Positions 1 to 6,684 of a stretch of DNA of 10,210 bases are shown piece after piece. The DNA comes from Nitrospirae bacterium GWC2_56_14 (GTDB lineage: Bacteria > Nitrospirota > UBA9217), in NCBI GenBank assembly GCA_001803705.1, contig MHDY01000212.1, positions 1 through 10,210 on the forward strand. Reading direction: 5' to 3'. Under the pieces are notes generated by a model that saw only the letters and a list, made by a program, of their open reading frames with translations, had not been told where the DNA came from and did no database searches. The position numbers and the translations under genes are program-made. Numbering within the stretch: position 1 is the stretch's first letter; each line of letters starts with the position of its first letter.

Positions 1-497
1 CGGTAGAAGATTTCACGGAATTCGAATTCAGGACCGCATATTTCAATGGCGATCCCATTCATTCGATGAAAAAAGGATTTACCATAATCCCGAGGGTCCA
101 GGTTGCGCACATGGCCCAAATGCAGAACATGCTCGATTTTCCGCCGGCGCCGAAACTGGGTCCGGATGGCCGTCTCGATCCAAATAAAGCGAACAAGGCC
201 GAACTAGCGGGCGAGAAAGTGTTTTTCGAAAAGGGGAAATGCGGCAGCTGTCACTTCGGGCCGGCGTTTCTCGACCACCAGATGCATGACCTGCACCTGG
301 AACGCTTCACCCAGGAGCCGGGCGACGGTCCGATCAAGACATTTACTCTTCGGGGTATCAAAGAAAGCCCGCCCTATATGCATGACGGCCGCTGCCTGAC
401 CCTCGACGATACTGTTGAGTTCTTTAATCTCGTATTGAACCTGAAACTAACCGCGGAGGAAAAGAAGAACCTCGTGGCATTCATGTACGCCCTCTAG
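1..497 (+). CDS. Cytochrome c peroxidase/MauG-like haem protein, C-terminal part (5' end outside window)
   Basis: The reading frame is open from base 3 to the TAG at 495-497, so about 164 residues of a longer protein are visible. An internal ATG at 66 is not a convincing start because the frame continues upstream without a stop and no good Shine-Dalgarno precedes it. One haem c attachment motif, CGSCH, lies at 240-254. It is followed by TLRGIKESPPYMHDG and LTLDDTVEFFN, which match the usual end of di-haem cytochrome c peroxidase/MauG proteins (family form: R-x-PPYMHDG, then TLEEVV-x-F/Y). Family members are periplasmic and have two haem sites; the first site and signal peptide would be upstream. 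Some relatives reduce hydrogen peroxide, while others oxidise protein or small-molecule substrates, and the fragment cannot separate these. A terminator follows, so this is the last gene of its transcript. The family call is fairly secure; the substrate is unknown. Confidence 0.85.
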   Translation, partial: VEDFTEFEFRTAYFNGDPIHSMKKGFTIIPRVQVAHMAQMQNMLDFPPAPKLGPDGRLDPNKANKAELAGEKVFFEKGKCGSCHFGPAFLDHQMHDLHLERFTQEPGDGPIKTFTLRGIKESPPYMHDGRCLTLDDTVEFFNLVLNLKLTAEEKKNLVAFMYAL

Positions 498-519
498 TTG
501 TTCGATCGGTTTGGATGAG

Positions 520-555
520 AAAGCGGTGCACCCCGAGGGTGTGCCGCTTTTATTT
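520..555 (+). terminator. Rho-independent terminator of the cytochrome gene
   Basis: A 13-base-pair stem (520-532 with 538-550) closes a five-base loop and is followed by a U-rich tail (TTTTATTTC at 548-556). Two of the pairs, 527 with 543 and 528 with 542, are U-G and G-U wobbles in the + strand RNA. In the - strand RNA the same positions become C/A mismatches, and the tail on that side is not U-rich (CUUUCUC). The structure therefore acts best for rightward transcription. The stop codon of the convergent kinase gene (TAA, 552-550 on the minus strand) lies at the edge of the stem, so the two genes share a very compact 3' boundary. Confidence 0.85.
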
Positions 556-2463
556 CTGAGCGGGTATTATGAAATGGAAGGTTGAGCCTTTTCCCGGTTC
601 CGACTCCACCCAAATTTTGCCATCGTGCCGTTCCACGATCTTCTTGCACGATGCGAGGCCAATACCCGTACCGGGATATTCCTCCTTGGTGTGAAGCCGT
701 TTGAATATCTGAAAAACGCTCTCCTGATACTGGGGATCGATACCGATTCCGTTGTCGGTCACCGAAAAAATCCACTGGTTTCCCTGGCGGCGGGCGGCTA
801 CCTGCACCTGTGGCGAAACATCCGTTTTACGATATTTGAGCGCATTGGCGATCAGGTTCTGGAAAAGCTGGATAAGCATGGTTTCATCACCGGCGACCAT
901 CGGCAGCGGGGATGTGATGGTTATGGTTCCGTTGCACTCCTGCACTGCCTGCTCCAGGTTGGCGAGCGCTGCCGCCAAAACCAGATTCATATCGACCATC
1001 TGATTCGTGATGCCGCTCGAAATTCGCGAGTAGGCAAGCAACCCTTCGATCAGTTTCTGCATTCGTGCTGCTCCGTCCACCGCATACCGGATGTACGTTT
1101 CCGCCTTCTCATCCAGTTGCCCCTTGTACTTTTTATCGAGGAGCTGCAGGTAGCTGGATATCATGCGCAACGGTTCCTGCAGGTCATGGGAAGCGACATA
1201 GGCGAACTGCTGCAGTTCCTGGTTGGAATGCTGCACTTCCTCCAGGAGCCGCTCCCGCTCCTGTTCCGCCCGTTTCCGGTCGGTTATCTCCTGGTTGATG
1301 GATATCGCTCCGGTCACCTCACCCTTATCATTGCGGATGGGCACCGAAGAAATGAGTATTATTTTGCGGGAGCCATCGAAGGCTTCGATTTCCACCTCTT
1401 CTTCAAGTGATGTTTCTCCTTTTCTGATAGCCCGCGCACCACCCCATTCACTGGCGGTGATCGGCTCGCCCGAGTCGAGCCATCGCCCCTTGTATTCCCC
1501 GAATTCATTGATTCCCACATGCCGGGCTCCCCCCCAGATTTTGTGGGCCGCATTATTGGCCTGAACGACCCTGCCTTCCCGATCCAGTATCCAGACCGCT
1601 ACCGGCAGGGTTTCCAGAACCTTTCTCAGCAGTTCCTCGCTTTGTTTCAACGCTTCCTCGGCCCGCTTCTGCTCGGTTATATCGATTCCTATTCCGCCGA
1701 CGTACCTTTTCCCCACTGCGTCATGGAATGGAAACCTGAAGTTCCACCACCATCCGTAACCTCCGATACTGCTCATTTCTTCCACCTTGGTCAGCGGCTT
1801 GCCCGTAGCGATCACCTGGCGGTCGTTTTCCCACAAGGCCCATGCCAATTCCTCCGGCCACACTTCGAAAGCAGTTTTGCCGAGCCAGTCGTTGTCCGCT
1901 CCGCAGAACCGTTCCCGATAGTTGCTGTTCAGGTAGATATAACGCCCCCCATTATCCTTCATCCAGGCAACCGCAGGACTATTGTCCATGAATGCCTTGA
2001 AACGTTCCTCGCTCTCGAACAATTTTTCTTCTATGCGTTTCCGCTCGGTTATTTCCTCTTTCACCACCACGTAATGGGTGACGTCTTCCGATTCGTTCCT
2101 GATGAACGAGAGAGAGACCGATTCCCAGTACATTTCTCCGGATTTTTTCCAGTTCAGCATCTCTCCTCGCCATTCTTCCTCGGCAAGCACGATTCGCTTT
2201 ACTTCAGCGAAAAGGCTCAGATCGGTATTGGCGAACTGAAGGTCCCAGAGGGTGCGGGTGAGCGCCTCGCTCCTCCCGTATCCGGTAATTGTTGTGAAAC
2301 TGGGGTTGACGAATTCAACCGTTCCGTCCGTTGTGGCGATTATCACCGCCATTGGAATATGCATCACAACGCGATGGAGCTTTCGGAGAAGTTCCCTTTC
2401 TGGTATTCCATCCGATGCATGTGCCGAATACTCAGGGATTTCCGGCTTCTTCCCGTTTGCCAT
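550..2463 (-). CDS. Soluble triple-PAS sensor histidine kinase
   Basis: This encodes a 637-residue cytoplasmic kinase with no membrane segment or signal peptide. Three PAS/PAC units lie at about residues 28-146, 152-275 and 277-400, each ending in an EITERKR- or DITEQKRAE-type linker. A HisKA domain follows with phosphoacceptor H426 in the H-box ASHDLQEPLR. The ATPase domain has N-box residues N536/N540 (NLIANALKY), G1 DNGIG (570-574) and G2 GTGIGL (598-603). PAS2 has a WWWNF cluster (238-242). No haem, flavin or metal ligand can be assigned by eye, so the signal is unknown. I chose the ATG at 2463 because AAGGGG lies 6 to 8 bases before it. A TTG at 2529 would add 22 residues but has no good ribosome site and would take up most of the divergent spacer. 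No receiver gene adjoins it on this strand. It is divergent from the rsb-type operon, which suggests but does not prove a shared circuit. Confidence 0.93.
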   Translation of the reverse strand: MANGKKPEIPEYSAHASDGIPERELLRKLHRVVMHIPMAVIIATTDGTVEFVNPSFTTITGYGRSEALTRTLWDLQFANTDLSLFAEVKRIVLAEEEWRGEMLNWKKSGEMYWESVSLSFIRNESEDVTHYVVVKEEITERKRIEEKLFESEERFKAFMDNSPAVAWMKDNGGRYIYLNSNYRERFCGADNDWLGKTAFEVWPEELAWALWENDRQVIATGKPLTKVEEMSSIGGYGWWWNFRFPFHDAVGKRYVGGIGIDITEQKRAEEALKQSEELLRKVLETLPVAVWILDREGRVVQANNAAHKIWGGARHVGINEFGEYKGRWLDSGEPITASEWGGARAIRKGETSLEEEVEIEAFDGSRKIILISSVPIRNDKGEVTGAISINQEITDRKRAEQERERLLEEVQHSNQELQQFAYVASHDLQEPLRMISSYLQLLDKKYKGQLDEKAETYIRYAVDGAARMQKLIEGLLAYSRISSGITNQMVDMNLVLAAALANLEQAVQECNGTITITSPLPMVAGDETMLIQLFQNLIANALKYRKTDVSPQVQVAARRQGNQWIFSVTDNGIGIDPQYQESVFQIFKRLHTKEEYPGTGIGLASCKKIVERHDGKIWVESEPGKGSTFHFIIPAQK

Positions 2464-2551
2464 GTGTGGCCCCTTGGCTATACTTCTATTAATTGTAAAT
2501 AATTCTACCGTTCTCACGGGGTACGGCAATCATAAACATACGGAGGCGCTA
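2464..2551. promoter_or_regulatory. Divergent intergenic region between the PAS kinase and the rsbRST operon
   Basis: These 88 bases must hold the promoters of both the leftward PAS kinase and the rightward seven-gene operon. The middle (2480-2503) is AT-rich against a GC-rich background and carries an imperfect palindrome, ATTAATTGTAAATAAT at 2488-2503, that could be an operator or only promoter DNA. A short inverted pair CCGT-TCTC-ACGG follows at about 2508-2519. Ribosome sites lie at both ends: CGGAGG at 2541-2546 for the operon and, on the minus strand, AAGGGG just before the kinase ATG. No known regulator motif is recognised. Confidence 0.5.
2474..2501 (+). promoter_or_regulatory. Candidate sigma-70-type promoter for the rsbRST operon
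   Basis: TTGGCT at 2474-2479 and TAAATA at 2496-2501 are 16 bases apart and give a plausible but imperfect -35/-10 pair. It would start transcription near 2508, leaving a leader of about 45 bases before the ATG at 2552. Alternative pairings exist in the AT-rich stretch, and a promoter for another sigma factor cannot be excluded. Confidence 0.3.
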
Positions 2552-3412
2552 ATGGCTGACGAGATAAATTTCCAGGAGATATCAACGGTACTGCGAAACA
2601 ACCAGCAGGAAATCCTGCAACTCTGGATAACGCGGATTGTTGGAGAATCACGTCAGCTCGTGGAAATGGCAGGGGAGGAAAACCTGAAACGCCAGGCCAG
2701 CGGCCTGCTCGACCGGTTCATACATGCGCTTGCCAACGGCACGGATGTGGAGGGTACGGCTTTCGAGCAGGTTCGCACTTCCCTCCTGAGTTTGAGTGAT
2801 GACTGGGCGATGAAGGAAATTACTCCGACGGATATCGTTCTGTTCATCTTCTCAATGAAGGATTCCTATCTATCGACATTGCAGGGGCAGTATCGCGACC
2901 CGGCGCAGCTCAACGAGATAATCTTTGCGGTAAATCGCATGATGGACAGGCTCGGCCTCATAACGCTCAATTCATTCATGAAACGTCGCGAGTCGATCAT
3001 AAAAGAGCAGCAGCGTGCGCTCATGGAACTGTCCGTTCCCATTGTCAAGGTGTGGGATCGCATCCTGATGATTCCCCTGATCGGTATCCTGGACAGTTCG
3101 CGCACTCAACTCGTCATGGAAACCCTTTTGACAGCGATCGAGGAGACCCAGTCGAAGGTCGCGATCCTCGATATTTCTGGAATTCCCATTGTCGATACCC
3201 TGGTAGCGAAACACCTGCTGCGCACCGTGGCGGCTACGAAACTGATGGGTGCCGTCTGTATCATAACCGGCATCCGGTCGAAGATCTCGCAGACCATGAT
3301 CCAGCTCGGCATCGATCTTTCCAGCGTCACTACCCGGACTACCATGGCGGATGGACTCAAGGTCGCCTTTCAGTTGACCGGCATTAAACCGTTCGAGGTA
3401 CCAGTTCAATGA
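2552..3412 (+). CDS. rsbR: RsbR-like stressosome scaffold/sensor (RsbRD-type N-domain plus STAS)
   Basis: This encodes a 286-residue cytoplasmic protein. Residues about 8-155 are all-helical and resemble the RsbRD_N domain (RsbT co-antagonist, N-terminal), which is the presumed sensory part. No haem-ligand pattern of the globin-type RsbR proteins stands out. Residues about 160-280 form a STAS domain with ILDISGIPIVDT and GIRSKISQT. T216 in the VDT motif aligns with the RsbR threonine phosphorylated by RsbT in Bacillus (T171). T248 may match the second site, but that alignment is less certain. In known stressosomes RsbR and RsbS build a large core that holds RsbT until a signal triggers phosphorylation. 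The ATG at 2552 has CGGAGG five bases upstream. The frame is open back to 2252, but that stretch is antisense to the PAS kinase and is rejected. The stop overlaps the next start (ATGA, 3409-3412), pointing to translational coupling. Confidence 0.92.
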   Translation: MADEINFQEISTVLRNNQQEILQLWITRIVGESRQLVEMAGEENLKRQASGLLDRFIHALANGTDVEGTAFEQVRTSLLSLSDDWAMKEITPTDIVLFIFSMKDSYLSTLQGQYRDPAQLNEIIFAVNRMMDRLGLITLNSFMKRRESIIKEQQRALMELSVPIVKVWDRILMIPLIGILDSSRTQLVMETLLTAIEETQSKVAILDISGIPIVDTLVAKHLLRTVAATKLMGAVCIITGIRSKISQTMIQLGIDLSSVTTRTTMADGLKVAFQLTGIKPFEVPVQ

Positions 3413-3798
3413 ACGAAATAACTATTCTGCATTTGAAAGGCACCTTGATAGCCCCCATTCAGGTGGAACTTCACGACAAGGCAGCTCTTAATCTACAGGA
3501 GGAAATCCTCCGGCGGATCGAACAGCGAGAGGCGACCGGGTTGATCATCGACATCTCGGCCATCAGCATTGTCGACAGTTTTATGGCACGGCTTCTGGCC
3601 GATACCGCAAAGTCAGCGAGGCTGATGGGTGTGGAGACGGTGCTGGTAGGAATGCGGAAGGAGGTTGTGATCACCCTCATCCAGTTGGGGATGTCGCTGT
3701 CGGGGGTTGAAACCGCCCTCAACATGGAGGAGGGGATGGAACTTCTGGATCAACTCAGGGAAAAAGCTGCCTGGGCTGACGATTCCGGAGCCCACTGA
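3409..3798 (+). CDS. rsbS: RsbS-like stressosome core protein (single STAS domain)
   Basis: This encodes a 129-residue single STAS domain, close to the length of Bacillus RsbS. The order of elements matches RsbS: an early LHLKGTLIAPIQVELHD strand region, then LIIDISAISIVDSF, then GMRKEVVITLIQLG and ETALNMEEGMELL. S57 in VDSF corresponds to the RsbS serine (S59 in Bacillus) that RsbT phosphorylates to release itself from the stressosome. Serine here, where the upstream protein has threonine (VDT), is the usual RsbS/RsbR distinction. The gene overlaps rsbR by four bases (ATGA) and its TGA shares one base with the next ATG (TGATG, 3796-3800). Such coupling fits a need for fixed ratios of complex subunits. 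About ten residues after the STAS fold (AAWADDSGAH) are extra. Confidence 0.94.
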   Translation: MNEITILHLKGTLIAPIQVELHDKAALNLQEEILRRIEQREATGLIIDISAISIVDSFMARLLADTAKSARLMGVETVLVGMRKEVVITLIQLGMSLSGVETALNMEEGMELLDQLREKAAWADDSGAH

Positions 3799-4208
3799 TG
3801 GCGGAGCCACGTGAAAAACTTTTCGAAATGCCTATTACATCCGACGAGGATGTCATCATGGCCAGGCAGAAGGTGCGCGCCATCGCCCAGCAACTGGGAT
3901 TCAGCATGCTGGACCAGACGCGCGTGGTGACGGCGGTGTCGGAACTTGGTAGAAATATCGTCGTCCATGCCGGAAAGGGTGACATGAACGTGTTTCGAGC
4001 CGAAGAGGGAGAGCGCAGCGGGATAAGCATCATTTTCAGCGACAACGGCCCTGGTATTACCGACGTTGACCAGGCGCTGACTGATGGATACAGCAGCGTC
4101 GGGTCCATGGGGCTCGGCCTCAAGGGGGCGAGCCGGTTGGTGGACAGGTTCGACATCGACTCGAATCCGGGGGCAGGTACGACCATCACCATCACCAAAT
4201 GGCTGTAA
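3798..4208 (+). CDS. rsbT: RsbT-like serine/threonine switch kinase
   Basis: This 136-residue protein is a stand-alone GHKL ATPase of the RsbT/RsbW type. It matches RsbT over its length: DQTRVVTAVSELGRNIVVHAG contains the N-box (N53), DNGPGI (82-87) is the G1 box, SMGLGLKGASRLVD (103-116) is the glycine lid region, and the C-terminus GTTITITKWL is typical. RsbT phosphorylates RsbS and RsbR, then leaves the complex and binds the N-domain of RsbU to activate it. No RsbU phosphatase is encoded in the window; the downstream kinase at 5189 carries a similar N-domain and is the likely partner (inference). The start ATG at 3798 overlaps the rsbS stop by one base. The stop at 4206-4208 overlaps the ribosome site of the next gene. 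Confidence 0.94.
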   Translation: MAEPREKLFEMPITSDEDVIMARQKVRAIAQQLGFSMLDQTRVVTAVSELGRNIVVHAGKGDMNVFRAEEGERSGISIIFSDNGPGITDVDQALTDGYSSVGSMGLGLKGASRLVDRFDIDSNPGAGTTITITKWL

Positions 4209-4212
4209 GGAG
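4207..4212 (+). promoter_or_regulatory. Shine-Dalgarno that decides the start of the ATPase-phosphatase gene
   Basis: AAGGAG overlaps the rsbT stop codon and lies four bases before the ATG at 4217. It supports that ATG over the in-frame ATG at 4199, which lies upstream of this site and would add only MAVRSS. A similar AAGGAG with a four-base spacer precedes the last operon gene at 6681. Confidence 0.7.
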
Positions 4213-4216
4213 CTCC

Positions 4217-5185
4217 ATGGAAGAACGGATTCTTGTCATCATACCCACCGATATCCAGAAAGCGCAAAAGATGGCCCAGAAAATGGCCCAGTCAGTCGGT
4301 TTCGATGCCGGCGGCGCCGGGGAGATCGCCATTGCCGTCAGCGAACTGGCCAGTAACCTGGTGAAGCATAAGGCGGTACGGGGGGAGATTATTGTTCGCG
4401 CCCTCGAAGAGCCGGGCAAGAGCGGTGTAGAGATAGTTTCACGTGATGAGGGCCCCGGGATCGCCGATATTGAACAGGCAATGGAGCATTCGACGGTCGG
4501 TACCCTGGGAATCGGCCTGTCGTCGGTGAGACGGCTGACCGACGAGTTCATCATCCGTTCGACAACGGGTGGGACCGTCGTGTCTGCGCGTAAATGGCTG
4601 AAGCGGGTTGCCTCCCTGCAGATGGTGTTTTCCGTCCAGGCCCGGCCCCACCGCAGCGAGGATGTTTCAGGAGATGCCTATTTTATCAAATACCTTCCTT
4701 TCGGGCTCGTATTCGGGGTCATCGATGTGCTGGGGCATGGCAGGGACGCCTGGGTCGTTGCCCAGAAGGCGCTGCGGATTATCGACGAGGAGCACCGGAA
4801 ACCCCTTGACCGGCTTTTGGAGGAGTGCCACGTGGGTCTGGGAGGAACACGTGGAGCGGCCCTGGCCCTATGCCGGATAGACTATGAAAATAACATCCTT
4901 CACCATGTCGGCATCGGCAATGTGGAGACCCGCGTGTACGGTGTGGCCGACCCGCCGCATCCGTTCTGTTTCAACGGCACCGTCGGATTGCAGATGGAGC
5001 ATTACCAGGTTCACTCTTATCCGTACCGCAAAGGGATGATTATCGTGGTGTTCTCGGACGGGATCTCGGGACGGTTCGAACTGCCCAGGGAACTCGAGAC
5101 GCAATCTCCGGAGGCGATTTCCGGTTGGATTTTTAACGGATTTTCCCGCGACTACGATGACGCCACCGTGCTGGTGGGGAAATAG
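4217..5185 (+). CDS. RsbT/RsbW-type ATPase fused to RsbX-like PP2C phosphatase
   Basis: This encodes a 322-residue two-domain protein. Residues about 1-130 are a second GHKL ATPase: N-box AVSELASN (N47), G1-like RDEGPGI (D77 onward), G2 GTLGIGLSSVRRLTDEF, and an ending KWL like RsbT. Residues about 135-322 form a small PP2C/SpoIIE-like phosphatase of RsbX type: SEDVSGDAY (D153), GVIDVLGHG (D170), GIGNVETRVY, FSDGISGRF (D281) and DYDDATVLV (D314/D315). These aspartates match the family's metal-binding positions. RsbX removes phosphate from RsbS and RsbR and so resets the stressosome. Here that activity would be tied to a kinase-like domain, giving a possible bifunctional switch. The ATPase part may instead bind a partner or nucleotide without phosphorylating anything. 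The gene follows rsbT after eight bases, and its stop lies three bases before the next ATG. Confidence 0.9.
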   Translation: MEERILVIIPTDIQKAQKMAQKMAQSVGFDAGGAGEIAIAVSELASNLVKHKAVRGEIIVRALEEPGKSGVEIVSRDEGPGIADIEQAMEHSTVGTLGIGLSSVRRLTDEFIIRSTTGGTVVSARKWLKRVASLQMVFSVQARPHRSEDVSGDAYFIKYLPFGLVFGVIDVLGHGRDAWVVAQKALRIIDEEHRKPLDRLLEECHVGLGGTRGAALALCRIDYENNILHHVGIGNVETRVYGVADPPHPFCFNGTVGLQMEHYQVHSYPYRKGMIIVVFSDGISGRFELPRELETQSPEAISGWIFNGFSRDYDDATVLVGK

Positions 5186-5188
5186 CCG

Positions 5189-6307
5189 ATGCCCATTTCA
5201 GCGCTCAGGAAACGGTACCAGGAGGCCCTTAACGATTTCTTTCATAAAGACGAGGAAAAGGCCTTATATGAGGTGTCCAACCTCGGCAAGGAACTGGTGC
5301 TTGAAAAACTTGGCCCGGACGTACTGCTGGAAATTCATTCCCTCTGCCTGAAACGCATAGTTGAAAAACTTGACCCCGTCACCATCAGCCGCATGGTCGT
5401 CAATGCCAACGAGGTCCTGCTCAACGGAATCATGGCGTACGCCATGAACTATTACAGCTTCATGGAGCTGATCGAGAACGAGAAGCAGAAGCTGGAAGTG
5501 GTGCGGGGGGAATTGCAGCAGAAGGCGGCTAAACTTGAAGAGGCAAACGAGAAACTCCACGAGATGGACCGCCTCAAGTCACTGTTCATCGCAACCATGA
5601 GCCATGAACTACGCACCCCTCTCAATTCGATCATCGGGTTCTCCCGCATCCTGATGGACGAATGGGCCGGTCCGCTCAGCGGCGAGCAGAAAGAAAACCT
5701 CGGCATCATCCTTACATCGGGCAAGCATCTCCTCGGACTCATCAACGATATCATTGACATCTCCAAAATTGAAGCGGGCAAAATAGAGCGGAAGCTGGAA
5801 AAATTCGATGTTGCAGATGTAATTGGCGAGGGGGTTGTCGCCCTTGCCAATGAAGCGCACCGAAAAAATCTGGAGCTGAGGGTCGAAGCAGAACACATCA
5901 CCATGCACACGGACAGAAAACGCCTTCTCCAGAGCATCCTCAATCTGTTGAGCAATGCTGTAAAATTCACCGAGGAGGGATCGGTCACCATTTCCGCGCG
6001 ACGGGCAGGGTTGCGGGTGGTCGAACTGGCCATAGCCGACACCGGGATAGGCATTCCCCGGCAGTACCATGCGAGTCTCTTCACGCCATTTTTTTCCATT
6101 GAGTCGCCGCTTCGTTCCAAGTCTCAGGGAGCAGGGCTCGGGCTGTATCTCACCAAACGGCTGATAACGAACATTCTTGAGGGGGAGCTGCAGTTTGAAA
6201 GCCAACCTGGGAAAGGAAGCGTCTTTACCCTGCGGATTCCGAGAAAACCGAAGCGGACCGAGGCAATAGCATTCCTCGAATCGGAGAGATTATGGGAACC
6301 GTCCTGA
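5189..6307 (+). CDS. Histidine kinase with RsbU N-terminal-like (RsbT-binding) domain
   Basis: This encodes a 372-residue soluble kinase. Residues about 1-95 are helical, and features such as RYQEAL, ALYEVSNLGK, VLLEIHSLCLKR, and an EVL...IMAYAMNYYSF tail resemble, from memory, the N-terminal RsbT-binding domain of Bacillus RsbU (RsbU_N). A coiled coil (about 92-130) leads to HisKA with H139 in MSHELRTPLN. The ATPase domain has NLLSNAVKF (N252/N256), DTGIGI (284-289) and GAGLGL (314-319). In RsbU this domain drives a PP2C phosphatase; here it is joined to a histidine kinase. Inference: freed RsbT binds residues 1-95 and alters autophosphorylation, converting a stressosome output into His-Asp signalling. 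Phosphate would go to the receivers encoded next. The gene ends 16 bases inside the following gene. No membrane segment is seen. The kinase call is certain; the RsbU_N match needs a profile search. Confidence 0.9.
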   Translation: MPISALRKRYQEALNDFFHKDEEKALYEVSNLGKELVLEKLGPDVLLEIHSLCLKRIVEKLDPVTISRMVVNANEVLLNGIMAYAMNYYSFMELIENEKQKLEVVRGELQQKAAKLEEANEKLHEMDRLKSLFIATMSHELRTPLNSIIGFSRILMDEWAGPLSGEQKENLGIILTSGKHLLGLINDIIDISKIEAGKIERKLEKFDVADVIGEGVVALANEAHRKNLELRVEAEHITMHTDRKRLLQSILNLLSNAVKFTEEGSVTISARRAGLRVVELAIADTGIGIPRQYHASLFTPFFSIESPLRSKSQGAGLGLYLTKRLITNILEGELQFESQPGKGSVFTLRIPRKPKRTEAIAFLESERLWEPS

Positions 6308-6684
6308 TTGTCGAAGATAACGATTACAACCTGCGCCTCATGTCATACGTTTTGAAACGTGACGGGTACCAGGTTGTGGCTGCGGATTCGGGAGAGAAGG
6401 GTGTCGAGATGGCAGATCGGGAACAGCCCGAACTGATCATAATGGATATCAATCTTCCGGGAATCGACGGCCTCGAGACCACGCGCCGGATTCGCGACCT
6501 GGGGGGCACCATGCCGATCATAGCCATAACCTCACGGGCAATGACCGGCGACCGTGAAACCATCCTGGAGGCGGGATGCAACGGGTACATCGAAAAGCCA
6601 TATGACCCGGCAACGGTCATGGACCAGATCAGGGGGTTTATCAGCGCTGCAGGGACCGGAACGGAACAGAAAGGAGCACCATGA
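6292..6684 (+). CDS. Single-domain response regulator (DivK/CheY-like receiver)
   Basis: This encodes a 130-residue protein that is only a receiver domain. The expected residues are present: acidic pair E8/D9, phosphoacceptor D52 (IIMDINLPGIDG), T80 and K102 followed by P103 (YIEKPYD). It has no DNA-binding, cyclase or other output domain; the last dozen residues are a short polar tail. The pattern MDINLPGIDGLE...AMTGDRE resembles receivers found with HisKA kinases of the preceding type. The start at 6292 lies within the end of the kinase gene, 16 bases before its last base, with GGAG five bases upstream. It probably takes phosphate from H139 of the upstream kinase and either passes it on or acts by binding a partner. 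Confidence 0.93.
   Translation: MGTVLIVEDNDYNLRLMSYVLKRDGYQVVAADSGEKGVEMADREQPELIIMDINLPGIDGLETTRRIRDLGGTMPIIAITSRAMTGDRETILEAGCNGYIEKPYDPATVMDQIRGFISAAGTGTEQKGAP

Noticed and set aside
1519..2502. 327-residue open frame on the + strand
   Set aside because: It is the antisense shadow of the PAS kinase, with no domain pattern and no ribosome site.
2464..2529. TTG start for the PAS kinase 22 codons upstream
   Set aside because: No Shine-Dalgarno supports it, and it would cover most of the divergent promoter region. The ATG at 2463 has AAGGGG at suitable spacing.
2252..2551. N-terminal extension of the RsbR-like protein
   Set aside because: The frame is open back to 2252, but the stretch is antisense to the PAS kinase and its translation resembles no RsbR. 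The ATG at 2552 has a good CGGAGG and the expected protein length.
2552..3010. Haem-binding globin sensor in RsbR
   Set aside because: Some Gram-negative RsbR proteins have a haem globin domain. This one reads as the RsbRD_N helical type and shows no recognisable proximal histidine context.
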